A stretch of 64,000 nt of DNA from Sphingomonas sp. HMP6 (GCF_013374095.1 NZ_AP022672.1:558001-622000), one strand, 5' to 3'. Positions 11,564 through 19,496 are shown, counted from the stretch's first letter. The notes: generated by a model from the letters alone, not told the origin. Numbers and translations are program-made.

Positions 11564-13492
11564 CTATAATATTGCCGCTTCATCAGACAGTCGGCTCAGC
11601 GCTGCGTCATCCGATGCCTGAATGAAATATGCCGCAGACAACGTGCGCATCAAAGGAACGCGAAAGGCTGCAACGTCGTCCGGCGAGCCTATGGCTGTTT
11701 CCGGCCACGACGCGGTCAGCGCTTCGAGTGCTTCCACATCGACGATCGCCGCCACGCGCGGGTTTGCGGAAATCGAGGAAACATAGTCCTGCAAGCCGTA
11801 CCGCGTGTAGCTGTCGTACCAATCCGCCGCCTGTAAACCCCGCTGTTGGCCCGCGATAACGTCGGGCGCGACAAGGCCGGCCATCGCCCTGGCAAAGAGC
11901 GGTCGTTCGACACCGTCCTTCAACAATTGATCCGCCGGCAACGACAAGCAGAATTCGATCACGCGTCGATCCGATGTCGGATCGCGCTCATCGATCCCGA
12001 ATTGCGCGAGATTACCCTTCCGGAAGCTGCCAATACTGGTGTTCAGGATCGTTTCGATCCGATCCTGGTAGGTGTTTCGCGGCGGCCGCGGCACGTTGAA
12101 TCCGCCGCCATCGGTCGGTTGCCAGTCTTTACGCACCAGCGGTAGCGCAGCGGCCTGGCTGCGACCCGTCGCTTTGGCGAGCAACCCCCACAAGGCGCGC
12201 GGCACATATCCGCCCGCCGACACCGCGAGGGCGCCCCGCCGTCGCATCTTGCCTTCGACACTCAAGATCCGGAACTCGCGTAGCCACGCTCGATAGGATT
12301 TTTGCCACAGAAAATCGGGCAGGGTGGCGAACCCACCCGCGGTGATCGTCAAATTCCCCAAATCGCCGGTCAAGCACACCGTAACGCCCGCCTCGGCGAA
12401 CTTCGTGTTGATGCCGGCGAGCCAGGGAAAGTTGCAAGCGTTGAAAAACGGCTCCTGATAGTAATCCCAAAGTTGCGTATAGTCGTTGAAGTCGAAAGAG
12501 CGCTCCGGCCGAACGATCAGATGATCGATGTTGGAATGCATCCGCGCGGTTTCGGCGGCGATGCTACTCTCATCCAGCACCTTTCGGTGCGGTGCCCTGC
12601 CGGTGAATCCGACCCTGGGTGCGCCGGTTGCCGCGAGAACGCGCGCTCCTGCTGGCGCGAGCAGGCGGGCGGTGATTGCCGTCACCGCGCTGCTGTCCCG
12701 CCCCGAGCTCAGTTGGGTACCGACGACCGGGCCAGCGTCACGCAGCCGCGCCTTTACGGATCGCTCAAGTTGCTCGTGAAAGGCGGCCACATAATCCTCG
12801 TCTCGGTTAAGACGAAGCAGTTCGGGCCGCGGTTTCCAATATTGCCGTGTTGTCAGGACGCCGTCGGAAAACGCGACATAATGCCCGGGTGGAACCTTGA
12901 AGACATTCTCGAAGTAACTGGATGAACGCGACGTCGGCCTGTTGCCCACGAACTCGCCAATTTTTGAGGCATTGACCAGCGGCCAATCGGGCCTACTCGC
13001 CAGCAGGCCGACCGGCATGGATGCGAAATCCAGCCGGTTCGAAGCATATCGATAATGAAGCGGTCGCTGCCCGGTCGGGTCGCGTCCGAGGTAGAGGTGA
13101 TTGAGGCGCCGGTCCCAGATAGCGAATGCGAAATCGCCGACGACGTGATCGAGCAATCCAATGCCCCACATCTCATACGCCTGCATCAGCACGCGCGAAT
13201 CGCTCCACGTCCGCGCTTCCGCCGCGTTTCCGGCCCGCGCGATTACCTCATCGCGATTGTCGATCCGAAGGTCGGCCACCAACATGGCCGTCTCGTCGCA
13301 ACCGATGACCGGCTGACGATCAAAGGCATCTTCACATAGAAGACGAAAAAGGGAACGGCCGAAAGTCGCGTTTCCGAGACTTCCGACCGATTCCTGATCT
13401 GGGCCGTAAATGCGTTGGGAAACAAGCATTTGACCACAGAGCCGAAACGACTCATCTGGCCTGTCCGCAAGTATGCCGGCGATCGCACTCAC
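11564..13492 (-). CDS. lasso-peptide-type cyclase (asparagine synthase-like, LasC)
   Basis: A 642-residue protein with asparagine synthetase architecture. The N-terminal Ntn domain begins MSAIAGILADR, with Ser in place of the Cys2 that glutamine-using AsnB needs, so ammonia release from glutamine is not expected. The ATP-pyrophosphatase loop is LSSGRDSSAV at about 261-270. In lasso clusters such proteins adenylate an Asp/Glu side chain and join it to the N-terminal amine of the core peptide. It starts at GTG, 57 bases after a 45-residue precursor frame on the same strand; a PqqD-like gene and a kinase are adjacent. Family assignment is strong; the lasso function is inference from Ser2 and context. 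Confidence 0.8.
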   Translation of the reverse strand: MSAIAGILADRPDESFRLCGQMLVSQRIYGPDQESVGSLGNATFGRSLFRLLCEDAFDRQPVIGCDETAMLVADLRIDNRDEVIARAGNAAEARTWSDSRVLMQAYEMWGIGLLDHVVGDFAFAIWDRRLNHLYLGRDPTGQRPLHYRYASNRLDFASMPVGLLASRPDWPLVNASKIGEFVGNRPTSRSSSYFENVFKVPPGHYVAFSDGVLTTRQYWKPRPELLRLNRDEDYVAAFHEQLERSVKARLRDAGPVVGTQLSSGRDSSAVTAITARLLAPAGARVLAATGAPRVGFTGRAPHRKVLDESSIAAETARMHSNIDHLIVRPERSFDFNDYTQLWDYYQEPFFNACNFPWLAGINTKFAEAGVTVCLTGDLGNLTITAGGFATLPDFLWQKSYRAWLREFRILSVEGKMRRRGALAVSAGGYVPRALWGLLAKATGRSQAAALPLVRKDWQPTDGGGFNVPRPPRNTYQDRIETILNTSIGSFRKGNLAQFGIDERDPTSDRRVIEFCLSLPADQLLKDGVERPLFARAMAGLVAPDVIAGQQRGLQAADWYDSYTRYGLQDYVSSISANPRVAAIVDVEALEALTASWPETAIGSPDDVAAFRVPLMRTLSAAYFIQASDDAALSRLSDEAAIL

Positions 13493-13549
13493 AATCCGGG
13501 TCGTTACAGGCTGCTGCGCAGAAGCCGATTCCGCACAAGCACCCGTATT

Positions 13550-13687
13550 TTACGAGGACTGCGTGCCCGGGCCGTCCGGGTTGACCGCGCCGCCGGCTTC
13601 AGCCGAGCCAGCCGACACCGAGCGTACGACGGGCTTGATCCATGGCGTTTTGGCCTGGTCGGAAACTACGATGGTCTCAAGAGTCAT
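13550..13687 (-). CDS. candidate lasso-like RiPP precursor peptide (45 residues)
   Basis: ATG at 13687, TAA at 13550, with a GGAG 7 bases before the start. The leader half contains PWIKPVVRSV, whose W-x-K-P pattern resembles the aromatic-x-x-P recognition motif of lasso leaders (paeninodin type Y-S-K-P). The C-terminal part is AGGAVNPDGPGTQSS: small, Gly-rich, with one Asp that could close a 7- or 8-residue ring with Gly32 or Ala31, and terminal Ser residues that suit phosphorylation by a kinase of the HPrK type. A Thr at the penultimate leader position, usual in lasso precursors, is missing. It lies 57 bases before the cyclase. Existence as a gene is well supported by ribosome site and position; the exact core is a guess. 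Confidence 0.72.
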   Translation of the reverse strand: MTLETIVVSDQAKTPWIKPVVRSVSAGSAEAGGAVNPDGPGTQSS

Positions 13688-13922
13688 AAATATACTCCAA
13701 TAAAATAGCGAAAACTCAAATCAAATTTACGCCCACAAACGAGAACCGAGTATGGCGCGCCGGCAGCCTGCTGTCTACCTAATATGCTGCAACGCATGAT
13801 GTTTTTTGCCGGCGTTATGGTTGCGAGCGGGGAGGCTGCCAGCTATGATTCACGAGCTATATATGAGCTATGTATAGAAAAATTTCGTATTGAATATATC
13901 GAGCAAGAACAGGAAAGTAATA
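13688..13922. promoter_or_regulatory. AT-rich divergent promoter region
   Basis: This gap separates the minus-strand precursor from the plus-strand PqqD-like gene and is strikingly AT-rich for this genome, with repeated gagctata/tgagctatg motifs around 13854-13875. It must hold promoters for one or both directions. No single -35/-10 pair stands out enough to be called. Confidence 0.5.
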
Positions 13923-14201
13923 ATGCTGGAAGGGACGGTAATTTCACGGTCAGATAACTTGATGGAGACCCATTTTAACGACGAGCTGATTGCGCTGCAC
14001 ATGGGTACATCAAAATTTCACATGTTTAATACGGTCGCCCAGCGAATTTGGGAGATCGTAGAGGTTCCGACCACAATGCAAACGCTATGTGACCGTTTAT
14101 GCGACGAGTTCGAAGTCGATATGGCGACCTGCAAGCAGGATGTTGGCGAACTCATAGATTATCTGGTTGTGGAGAATGTCATCGTTCTAGATAACGTCTA
14201 G
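13923..14201 (+). CDS. PqqD family peptide-recognition protein (lasso B1/RRE-like)
   Basis: About 92 residues. The sequence SRSDNLMETHFNDELIALHM followed by FHMFNTVAQRIWEIVEVPTTMQTLCDRLCDEFEVD and a C-terminal IDYLVVENVI matches PqqD proteins: a beta-hairpin then three helices, with the N-x-x-A-x-x-I-W-x-x motif. In RiPP pathways this fold binds the leader peptide and delivers it to processing enzymes. The ATG at 13923 has AGGA 8 bases upstream and is preferred to an upstream TTG at 13890. It faces the precursor across a 235-base gap and its 3' end overlaps the convergent kinase by 4 bases. Confidence 0.87.
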   Translation: MLEGTVISRSDNLMETHFNDELIALHMGTSKFHMFNTVAQRIWEIVEVPTTMQTLCDRLCDEFEVDMATCKQDVGELIDYLVVENVIVLDNV

Positions 14202-15163
14202 ATATTCGAAATTCTCGCAAGCGCGGTCTTGAGGAGATATGACGCATCATCCTCGAAAGAAGCGTGGTTCCAGCTACGGTTGAACGTTAGAACATCGACA
14301 CACTTCGCAAGCGCAATGCATTTTTTGATGTGCGTAAAGGAATTCCCAATCATAGGGATGTACGCGCCTCGATATGTATTGACCGAGATCGCTTCGACCG
14401 CGTCAGTCCCAAGAACCGGCTCAATAATGGGGCAAATCTGCGTGTGATCGGTCCGCCCCAGAACATAAAGTGCATCGATCCGTATCGGATTTTTGTCAGC
14501 ATTAGATGGGATGGGGAGGTCGAATTTGTCTTGCCCATCGAATGAACGTAGCAGGCCATCTTCGCTGATGCCTTTGACGTTCAGCGCATCTTTCCACAGA
14601 CGCAAGCGCGGAATTCCAGCGCTCGCATAGGCAATGCCGGCGGGATCGAAGTTGACCACGCAGACGTCGTCGGACAAAATGCGGAAACCGCGATCGGCGA
14701 ACCATGCCGCGAGCGTGGATTTGCCCGCCCCGGAATGGCCCATGAAAGCGATCGCGCGACCGTCGAGTTCGATCGCATTTGCGTGCAGCGGCAGCAAGTG
14801 GCGATAATGCAGGATCGCGGCGAATGCCGACCCGAGCAGGAACAGCTCGACATTTCGTGGCGACGTACTGTCGTTTGCGTCAACGACGATCTCGGTGCCA
14901 TTCGCGATCAGGAAACGGCCGACGTCCGCAATGTTCAGCACCGCACCATTTTCGCCGACATAGAGCCCGAACGGCTCGACGCCTGGATGTTTCGGAATGG
15001 ATCCGATGCGAATTTCAACATCGGGCGCCGCGATCGCTGTTTGCGTCAGCGCGTGAAGCGGAATCTCGGATCGTACCCTGAGCCCGAAGACGACATAATC
15101 GAAGCGCTCAACCGCCGGTTCGATCGGCACTACAGTGGGCGCCAGCCGCGCAAGAAAAGTCAT
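14198..15163 (-). CDS. HPr kinase-like peptide/protein Ser kinase
   Basis: About 321 residues. The kinase core has a P-loop GHSGAGKST at about 142-150, then ILSDDVCVV (the S-D-D of HPrK-like kinases) and IPRLRLWKDAL. The N-terminal 130 residues are the domain usual in RiPP-associated members (DVEIRIGSIP, then LLPLHANAIELDGRAIAF). In paeninodin-type lasso clusters such kinases phosphorylate the C-terminal Ser of the precursor. The start at 15163 forms an ATGA overlap with the stop of the unknown curli-operon gene; the open frame continues upstream to 15415 but that part is not family-like. So it is the last gene of the curli operon by structure, while its family points to the adjacent lasso-like set. 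Confidence 0.82.
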   Translation of the reverse strand: MTFLARLAPTVVPIEPAVERFDYVVFGLRVRSEIPLHALTQTAIAAPDVEIRIGSIPKHPGVEPFGLYVGENGAVLNIADVGRFLIANGTEIVVDANDSTSPRNVELFLLGSAFAAILHYRHLLPLHANAIELDGRAIAFMGHSGAGKSTLAAWFADRGFRILSDDVCVVNFDPAGIAYASAGIPRLRLWKDALNVKGISEDGLLRSFDGQDKFDLPIPSNADKNPIRIDALYVLGRTDHTQICPIIEPVLGTDAVEAISVNTYRGAYIPMIGNSFTHIKKCIALAKCVDVLTFNRSWNHASFEDDASYLLKTALARISNI

Positions 15164-15723
15164 CGCGGGACGACCGGCGCGGCTTCGGGGTTTGGGGACT
15201 GACCGGGGGTTCGTAATCCGACCCCAACCGAATCGGCGACTGCGGAAGTTTGCACATCGCCCGTCCGCAAGCGATTCGCGATCACGTCGGCATTTGGTGC
15301 CGAGGCGGCAGGGCGCGTGGAGGATTGCCGATTGGCATCGTCGACCGTGAGATCTACAGGGAAGGGCGACGATGTCTCGGAAAGACCGTCGCTTCCGGCG
15401 CGCACTTTTGAACAAGCCGGGCGCTTGCCGGACTGCGGCGACGGTACGAAGCCCGGCCGGCAGAGATCGATTTGTTGAGTTTGCGCGGGCGAAAGGGCGG
15501 AATCCTGCGGGCTCACGACGCGGGAGGGAACGACTTTACGCGAAGTCGAGGTAATGAGGGGCGGCGCGGCCACGGGCCGATCGGAAATCTGCACCACCGT
15601 TGCCGCATCGCTGGTCTGTGCATTGGCCCCCTGTACCGAAGTCAGGACGGCCGTGCCAAGAGCCACAAAAACGCCGGTGAAAATCTTCAGAAGGGATACC
15701 AATGGATCGCAGCCTTTACGCAT
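15160..15723 (-). CDS. exported protein of unknown function in curli operon
   Basis: About 187 residues, Ser/Thr/Pro/Ala-rich. After MRKGCDPLVSL there is a hydrophobic signal segment ending in an A-N-A-Q cleavage site near residue 36. The mature part looks disordered, with two Cys (LCRPGF and RPACSKV) and no known domain. It begins 4 bases after the stop of the curlin-repeat subunit and its stop overlaps the kinase ATG. The place in the operon suggests a helper for curli export or assembly, possibly standing where CsgE is usually found, but no CsgE resemblance was seen. Confidence 0.65.
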   Translation of the reverse strand: MRKGCDPLVSLLKIFTGVFVALGTAVLTSVQGANAQTSDAATVVQISDRPVAAPPLITSTSRKVVPSRVVSPQDSALSPAQTQQIDLCRPGFVPSPQSGKRPACSKVRAGSDGLSETSSPFPVDLTVDDANRQSSTRPAASAPNADVIANRLRTGDVQTSAVADSVGVGLRTPGQSPNPEAAPVVPR

Positions 15724-15727
15724 CGAA

Positions 15728-16549
15728 CTAATATTGCGTGATCTGCAATCCGACCGAACCGACGGGCTGATCGATCGAGATCGATCGGCCAACACCGGAT
15801 TGCGTGATCAGGATCTGTGCGTAGCCGTTTTGACGGAGGGCGATGCTGTGGCCGCTGCCCTGCTGGCCAAGATCGGCCTGGTTGTTCGACCCTGTTTGAT
15901 CGAGTGCGATCACGTTGGAGTCGCTGACCAGCGTCGTTGCGCGGAGCGGTACATCGATCTCCGAACCGGGTGAGCCAAGACCGAGAAGCATCGCCTCTGC
16001 AGTGTGGGATTGGATCAGCCGAGCGGAATTTCCCGATCCCGTCTGCGCCAGAACTGATGCGTTGCCGTTGCCCATCTGAATCTGGACCGCACTATTTCCA
16101 ACGCCCGAACCGGTGTCGGCTTGCCGCAGCGTCAAACTGTTGTTTGCGCCGACGATTGATTGGCTGGCGCTGTTGGAATCGCCGTTTTGTGAAACGGCGA
16201 AAGCATTATTGTCCCCACTCACCGCGATCGAAACCCGATTGTTGTTGCCGCTTTGCGATACCGTTCCGGCAATCTGGCTGGGAATGCTGATCGGTCTGGT
16301 TGATCTAGACGAACCGATCTCGCTTAAGTTCCCGGTTTCCGCGCCGGAGATGACCCCGCCAGCGGTCGCGCCGCTCAACGCGATCGTTGCCTGATTGCCA
16401 TCGCCGACCTGGGCGACGCAGACCGAATTGGCATCGCCCGAGCAACTCGCGCTTCCCCCCGACTGCGCAACGGCAGTGGCGGGCTTCAGCCCGAGCAAAC
16501 CGACTACGAGGGTCAAAGCGACCGTTGCCAGGTTAGAACCGCACTTCAT
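15728..16549 (-). CDS. curlin-repeat protein, CsgB-like minor subunit
   Basis: A 273-residue exported protein. The signal peptide ends about A-V-A-Q at residue 29, and the mature chain carries repeated Gln/Asn/Gly units such as TVSQSGNNNRVSIAV, AVSQNGDSNSAS, VLAQTGSGNSA and ALDQTGSNNQADLGQQGSGHS. These match the curlin repeat (S-x5-Q-x-G-x-G/N-N-x-A). The C-terminus ends in IDQPVGSVGLQITQY. Curlins form extracellular amyloid fibres; the shorter, more irregular one of a pair is usually the nucleator. It follows the larger curlin gene after a 97-base gap with a hairpin. Confidence 0.85.
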   Translation of the reverse strand: MKCGSNLATVALTLVVGLLGLKPATAVAQSGGSASCSGDANSVCVAQVGDGNQATIALSGATAGGVISGAETGNLSEIGSSRSTRPISIPSQIAGTVSQSGNNNRVSIAVSGDNNAFAVSQNGDSNSASQSIVGANNSLTLRQADTGSGVGNSAVQIQMGNGNASVLAQTGSGNSARLIQSHTAEAMLLGLGSPGSEIDVPLRATTLVSDSNVIALDQTGSNNQADLGQQGSGHSIALRQNGYAQILITQSGVGRSISIDQPVGSVGLQITQY

Positions 16550-16571
16550 TTCGTGGCCTTCGTGGTGCTCG

Positions 16572-16594
16572 GGGCGGCGCTGATGGCGCCGCCC
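16572..16594 (-). promoter_or_regulatory. hairpin between the two curlin genes
   Basis: A perfect 9-bp GC-only stem (16572-16580 against 16586-16594) with a 5-base loop lies in the gap between the larger curlin gene and the CsgB-like gene. It has no T run, so it is more likely an mRNA-processing or stability element that could set the ratio of subunits than a full terminator. Confidence 0.55.
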
Positions 16595-16646
16595 TTCGCA
16601 ATTGTGTTGATCATGACGACGGGCATCGCACGTCGCCCGACCACAC

Positions 16647-17747
16647 TTACTGGCTCATCGTCAACGTGTTCGAGTTGCCGGTTTGCGTCAGCGTCGCGGT
16701 TGCGCCAGCCGTGCCCTGGGTCAGCGTCAGCTTGTTCAGATTGCCGAACTGGGCGATATCCGCCGCTACGTTCGACGCCGACTGGGTCAGGGTGACCTTG
16801 TTCGACTGGCCGTTCTGGATAACGAACGCGTCTGCGCCGGTACCGCCGAGTTCCTGGGTGACCTTGGCGTTGTTATTGCCATAGGCGTCCGCCGAGGTCG
16901 CGCCATCCTGGCGGATTTCGACGAACTGGTCCGAACCCTGCTGGATCGCGGTTGCAAGGTTGAAGTCAGCGCCCTGGTAGATGTTGACGACGCCGTCGGT
17001 GGCCGCGGCATCCTGCGTCACCGTTGCGCTGTTGTTCGCGCCGAGGGGCGACGTTCCGAGCTGCGCAGCCGGAGCCGTCGACACCGTGTAGGCACCGCTG
17101 TACGCGACGTTGCGCGTAGCACCCGCCGTCGTGACGCCCTGGATGACCTTGACCAGGCCTGCCGAAGTGCCATTCTGGTTGACCTCGGCGGTGTTGTAAT
17201 CGGTGTACTGCTCGATCTGCGCATTTGCGACCGTTCCGATGCCGCCGTTGCCCGACAATGCGACCGTCGCGGTATTGTTGTTACCGGCCTGCACGATGTA
17301 GCTGGCCAGGTCGATGCCGGTCAGCGTGGTCGTCGCGGTGTTGCCGGTCGGCTTTACCGTGGCGGCGGGGTCGCACGAAGCGGTGACGCACTGATAGACC
17401 TGGCTGTTGTTGTTGGTGAGCGTTCCGCCGACCTGACCGCCAAACGTCTGCGTGACGGTGTTGCTGTTACCGACGACCTGCGAGAAGGCGAAATCGCCCT
17501 GACCGCTCTGCGTGACCGTGGCAGTGTTCGAATTGCCGTTCTGAAGGACCTTGGCCTCTTCCTTGGTGCCGGCAACCTGATTGATCGTGATCGCATTGCT
17601 ATTGCCGGTCTGGGTTGTTGTCTGGGTGTTGGTCGCTACCAAGGTCGCTGGCGCCTTGCCTGCAGCGACAACTGCCGATGCGGAGAAGCCAGTCGCCATC
17701 ACCGACAATGCGATGACCGAAGCGCTACGAAGAAAAGACTTAGTCAT
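16647..17747 (-). CDS. curlin-repeat protein, CsgA-like major subunit
   Basis: A 366-residue exported protein. The signal peptide runs to about S-A-V-V-A-A (residue 29). The mature chain is built of curlin-like units: TQTGNSNAITINQVAG, VLQNGNSNTATVTQSGQGD, VVGNSNTVTQTFGG, IVQAGNNNTATVALSG and a C-terminal TLTQTGNSNTLTMSQ. Two Cys lie in CVTASCDP near residue 120, uncommon for a curlin. It is secreted through CsgG and assembled outside the cell. At more than twice the length of E. coli CsgA it would give a longer beta-solenoid. Confidence 0.88.
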   Translation of the reverse strand: MTKSFLRSASVIALSVMATGFSASAVVAAGKAPATLVATNTQTTTQTGNSNAITINQVAGTKEEAKVLQNGNSNTATVTQSGQGDFAFSQVVGNSNTVTQTFGGQVGGTLTNNNSQVYQCVTASCDPAATVKPTGNTATTTLTGIDLASYIVQAGNNNTATVALSGNGGIGTVANAQIEQYTDYNTAEVNQNGTSAGLVKVIQGVTTAGATRNVAYSGAYTVSTAPAAQLGTSPLGANNSATVTQDAAATDGVVNIYQGADFNLATAIQQGSDQFVEIRQDGATSADAYGNNNAKVTQELGGTGADAFVIQNGQSNKVTLTQSASNVAADIAQFGNLNKLTLTQGTAGATATLTQTGNSNTLTMSQ

Positions 17748-17835
17748 GAATTATGTCCTAAAAATATTGGGGTTTATTGAAGCTACGTGCGGAAACCGAT
17801 AATCTATATTCTAAATATATAACAGCTATTTTGCT

Positions 17836-18807
17836 TTATTTATCATAACCCTGTGTTGCGTTCGCCCTCCTTGATTTTTTACTTTCCTCTGGCTGCGCCA
17901 TAGAAACAGTTACGCGTGTCAGCGCGCCCGATCGCGCTTTCTCCGCCGCATATCGGGCGAGTGCGACAGAACCGGCCGCGCCGTCCGAGAAACTCCACAG
18001 CCGACGCGGGCCGTCCTGCGCCCCTTCCATGATCAAGGCGTACACGGCCTTCTCGATCGCCGACCGGACGGCGATCTGCGTCGGCTCGTTGACCGAGACG
18101 CCGGCCTCTGCCTCGAGCAGTTCGTCGAACGTCACGAATTTGAACGTGCTGGCGTTGAGCGACACCGAGACGATGGTCTTGTTCGTCACGACGCTCGCGA
18201 GCACTTCGCCGGTCTTCACGCTGACGGCGCGGAGATAGATCGTCACGCTGTTCTGGCGATATTGCGTCGACGCACCGATCGCCAGAAAACGCGCACCGAT
18301 ACCACCCGTTTTCAGGTTGGTGTCGTACCCGATGATACCGCCTTCGAGCACGATGCCGGCAAACAGGAGCGAGGGTAGGATCTCGGCCGGGGTTTCCTTC
18401 TCGCCCAGATACCGGTTCCGCATTTCGCGAATGATCTGCCGTTCCTTCAGCAGATTATCGAGCCGCTCGCGCTCGACCACGGTGAACCAGCGCCCATTGC
18501 CCGCGTCACGCAGCGACTGGACCAACATGCTTGCGCCGCCCTGTGTCACGGCGCGAGACAGGCTCTGGATATTGTCCGATGGCTTGAGCTGGCCGGTCTG
18601 GTCGGTGAAATCGTAAACCGCAATCGCGATCGGCTGGGCCGGCACGGGCACCGTAAAAAGCTCGCGCTGCGATGGCGTGCTCTGCGCGAGGGAGGGCGGC
18701 GCGCCGGACATGCGAAACGCCTGTTTGGTCGCAGTGCAGCCGGTCATCGTGGTCGCCACGGCAAGCAAGCTCAAAAGCTTCGATGGAGTGTGAGGCATGA
18801 ACATCAT
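17836..18807 (-). CDS. csgG: curli secretion channel lipoprotein CsgG
   Basis: A 323-residue lipoprotein with a lipobox TMTGC near residue 24. CsgG hallmarks follow in order: IAVYDFTDQTG, then RWFTVVERERLDNLLKERQIIREMR, then a GIVLEGGIIGYDTNLKTGGIGARFLAIGASTQYRQNSV barrel-forming stretch and VTIYLRAVSVKTGEVLASV. CsgG forms the nonameric outer-membrane channel for curlin export. It starts 7 bases from the end of csgF. The exact start is uncertain, since ATG codons at 18807, 18804 and 18798 are all possible and none has a good ribosome site. Confidence 0.95.
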   Translation of the reverse strand: MMFMPHTPSKLLSLLAVATTMTGCTATKQAFRMSGAPPSLAQSTPSQRELFTVPVPAQPIAIAVYDFTDQTGQLKPSDNIQSLSRAVTQGGASMLVQSLRDAGNGRWFTVVERERLDNLLKERQIIREMRNRYLGEKETPAEILPSLLFAGIVLEGGIIGYDTNLKTGGIGARFLAIGASTQYRQNSVTIYLRAVSVKTGEVLASVVTNKTIVSVSLNASTFKFVTFDELLEAEAGVSVNEPTQIAVRSAIEKAVYALIMEGAQDGPRRLWSFSDGAAGSVALARYAAEKARSGALTRVTVSMAQPEESKKSRRANATQGYDK

Positions 18808-18813
18808 CGGGCT

Positions 18814-19449
18814 TTAAAACGGCACGCCGTCGACGGGCTGCGCGCGACCTTCGACGGGCGCTGAGTCGAGCGAGCCAGGCGCCGAGGTGGCGGAGCCCGT
18901 AATCGGAGCGGAGCCGGCGAGCGACGCCTCGAGCGAGGTCCTGGACGCCGACACGGAGGTGGTGACCAGCGCGGGATCGGCATTCGCCGCCGCCGCCGTC
19001 TTCCCGAAAGTATAGACCGGGACGGTGATGACTGTGGTTTCGCCCGTAGCGTCGTCGACGATCGTGACGGTGATGTTCGTACCGTCATTGGAGAAGGTTA
19101 CGCGTTGGCCGCCCAGATCATAGCTGCCGGACGCGCCGGAGGCGGACCCGGTGATCGCGGTGACGAGGCCCGAGGAAAAAGCGGAGAGAAGTCTCGCCTG
19201 AAGCTGCGCTGCGAAGGTTTGGGCGGCGGTCAGCGGCGTTGTCACGACAGTTTTTGGAGCAGGTCGCTGCGCCGTGGCAATCGCAAGCAGGCTGGTTGAG
19301 TTGAACGGATTTCCACCGAATGACGGCGAGTTAAAATCAAACTTCAGTTCCTGCGCGGTGGCAGGAGTCAAGGATAGCGTGGTTAACACTATAAAGAGAG
19401 ACACGAACGTAGTAGTTTTCCTACCTACATTCCCCCCAAAAAAACTCAT
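18814..19449 (-). CDS. csgF: curli assembly protein CsgF
   Basis: A 211-residue exported protein. After a signal peptide ending T-P-A-T-A-Q the mature start QELKFDFNSPSFGGNPFNSTSLL is the conserved CsgF N-terminus that inserts in the CsgG pore (N-P-x-F-G-G-N-P-x-N). In E. coli CsgF links nucleator and channel outside the cell. The protein is longer than E. coli CsgF, with a Ser/Thr/Ala-rich C-terminal tail. The ATG has an AGAGGT site just upstream, and a 26-base palindrome lies before it. It is the first clearly recognised gene of the curli operon. Confidence 0.9.
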   Translation of the reverse strand: MSFFGGNVGRKTTTFVSLFIVLTTLSLTPATAQELKFDFNSPSFGGNPFNSTSLLAIATAQRPAPKTVVTTPLTAAQTFAAQLQARLLSAFSSGLVTAITGSASGASGSYDLGGQRVTFSNDGTNITVTIVDDATGETTVITVPVYTFGKTAAAANADPALVTTSVSASRTSLEASLAGSAPITGSATSAPGSLDSAPVEGRAQPVDGVPF

Positions 19450-19470
19450 AGTCTACCTCTGAAGAAGTGG

Positions 19471-19496
19471 ATCATTTATCCACCTGGATAAATGAT
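19471..19496. promoter_or_regulatory. 26-base palindrome upstream of csgF
   Basis: Twelve bases atcatttatcca are followed by cc and the exact reverse complement. The centre lies about 35 bases before the csgF ATG, overlapping the expected promoter or 5' leader. Perfect symmetry of this length suits a dimeric repressor/activator operator or an mRNA hairpin. Confidence 0.75.

Noticed and set aside
11389..11625. A 78-residue plus-strand frame beside the cyclase
   Set aside because: It crosses the cyclase 3' end on the other strand and lacks a ribosome site or family.
13923..14201. PQQ cofactor biosynthesis
   Set aside because: Only a PqqD-like protein is present; pqqA, pqqB, pqqC and pqqE are missing, and the neighbours fit a lasso-like RiPP set.
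16683..17780. A 365-residue plus-strand frame across the CsgA-like gene
   Set aside because: The minus strand has a signal peptide and curlin repeats; the plus frame has neither.
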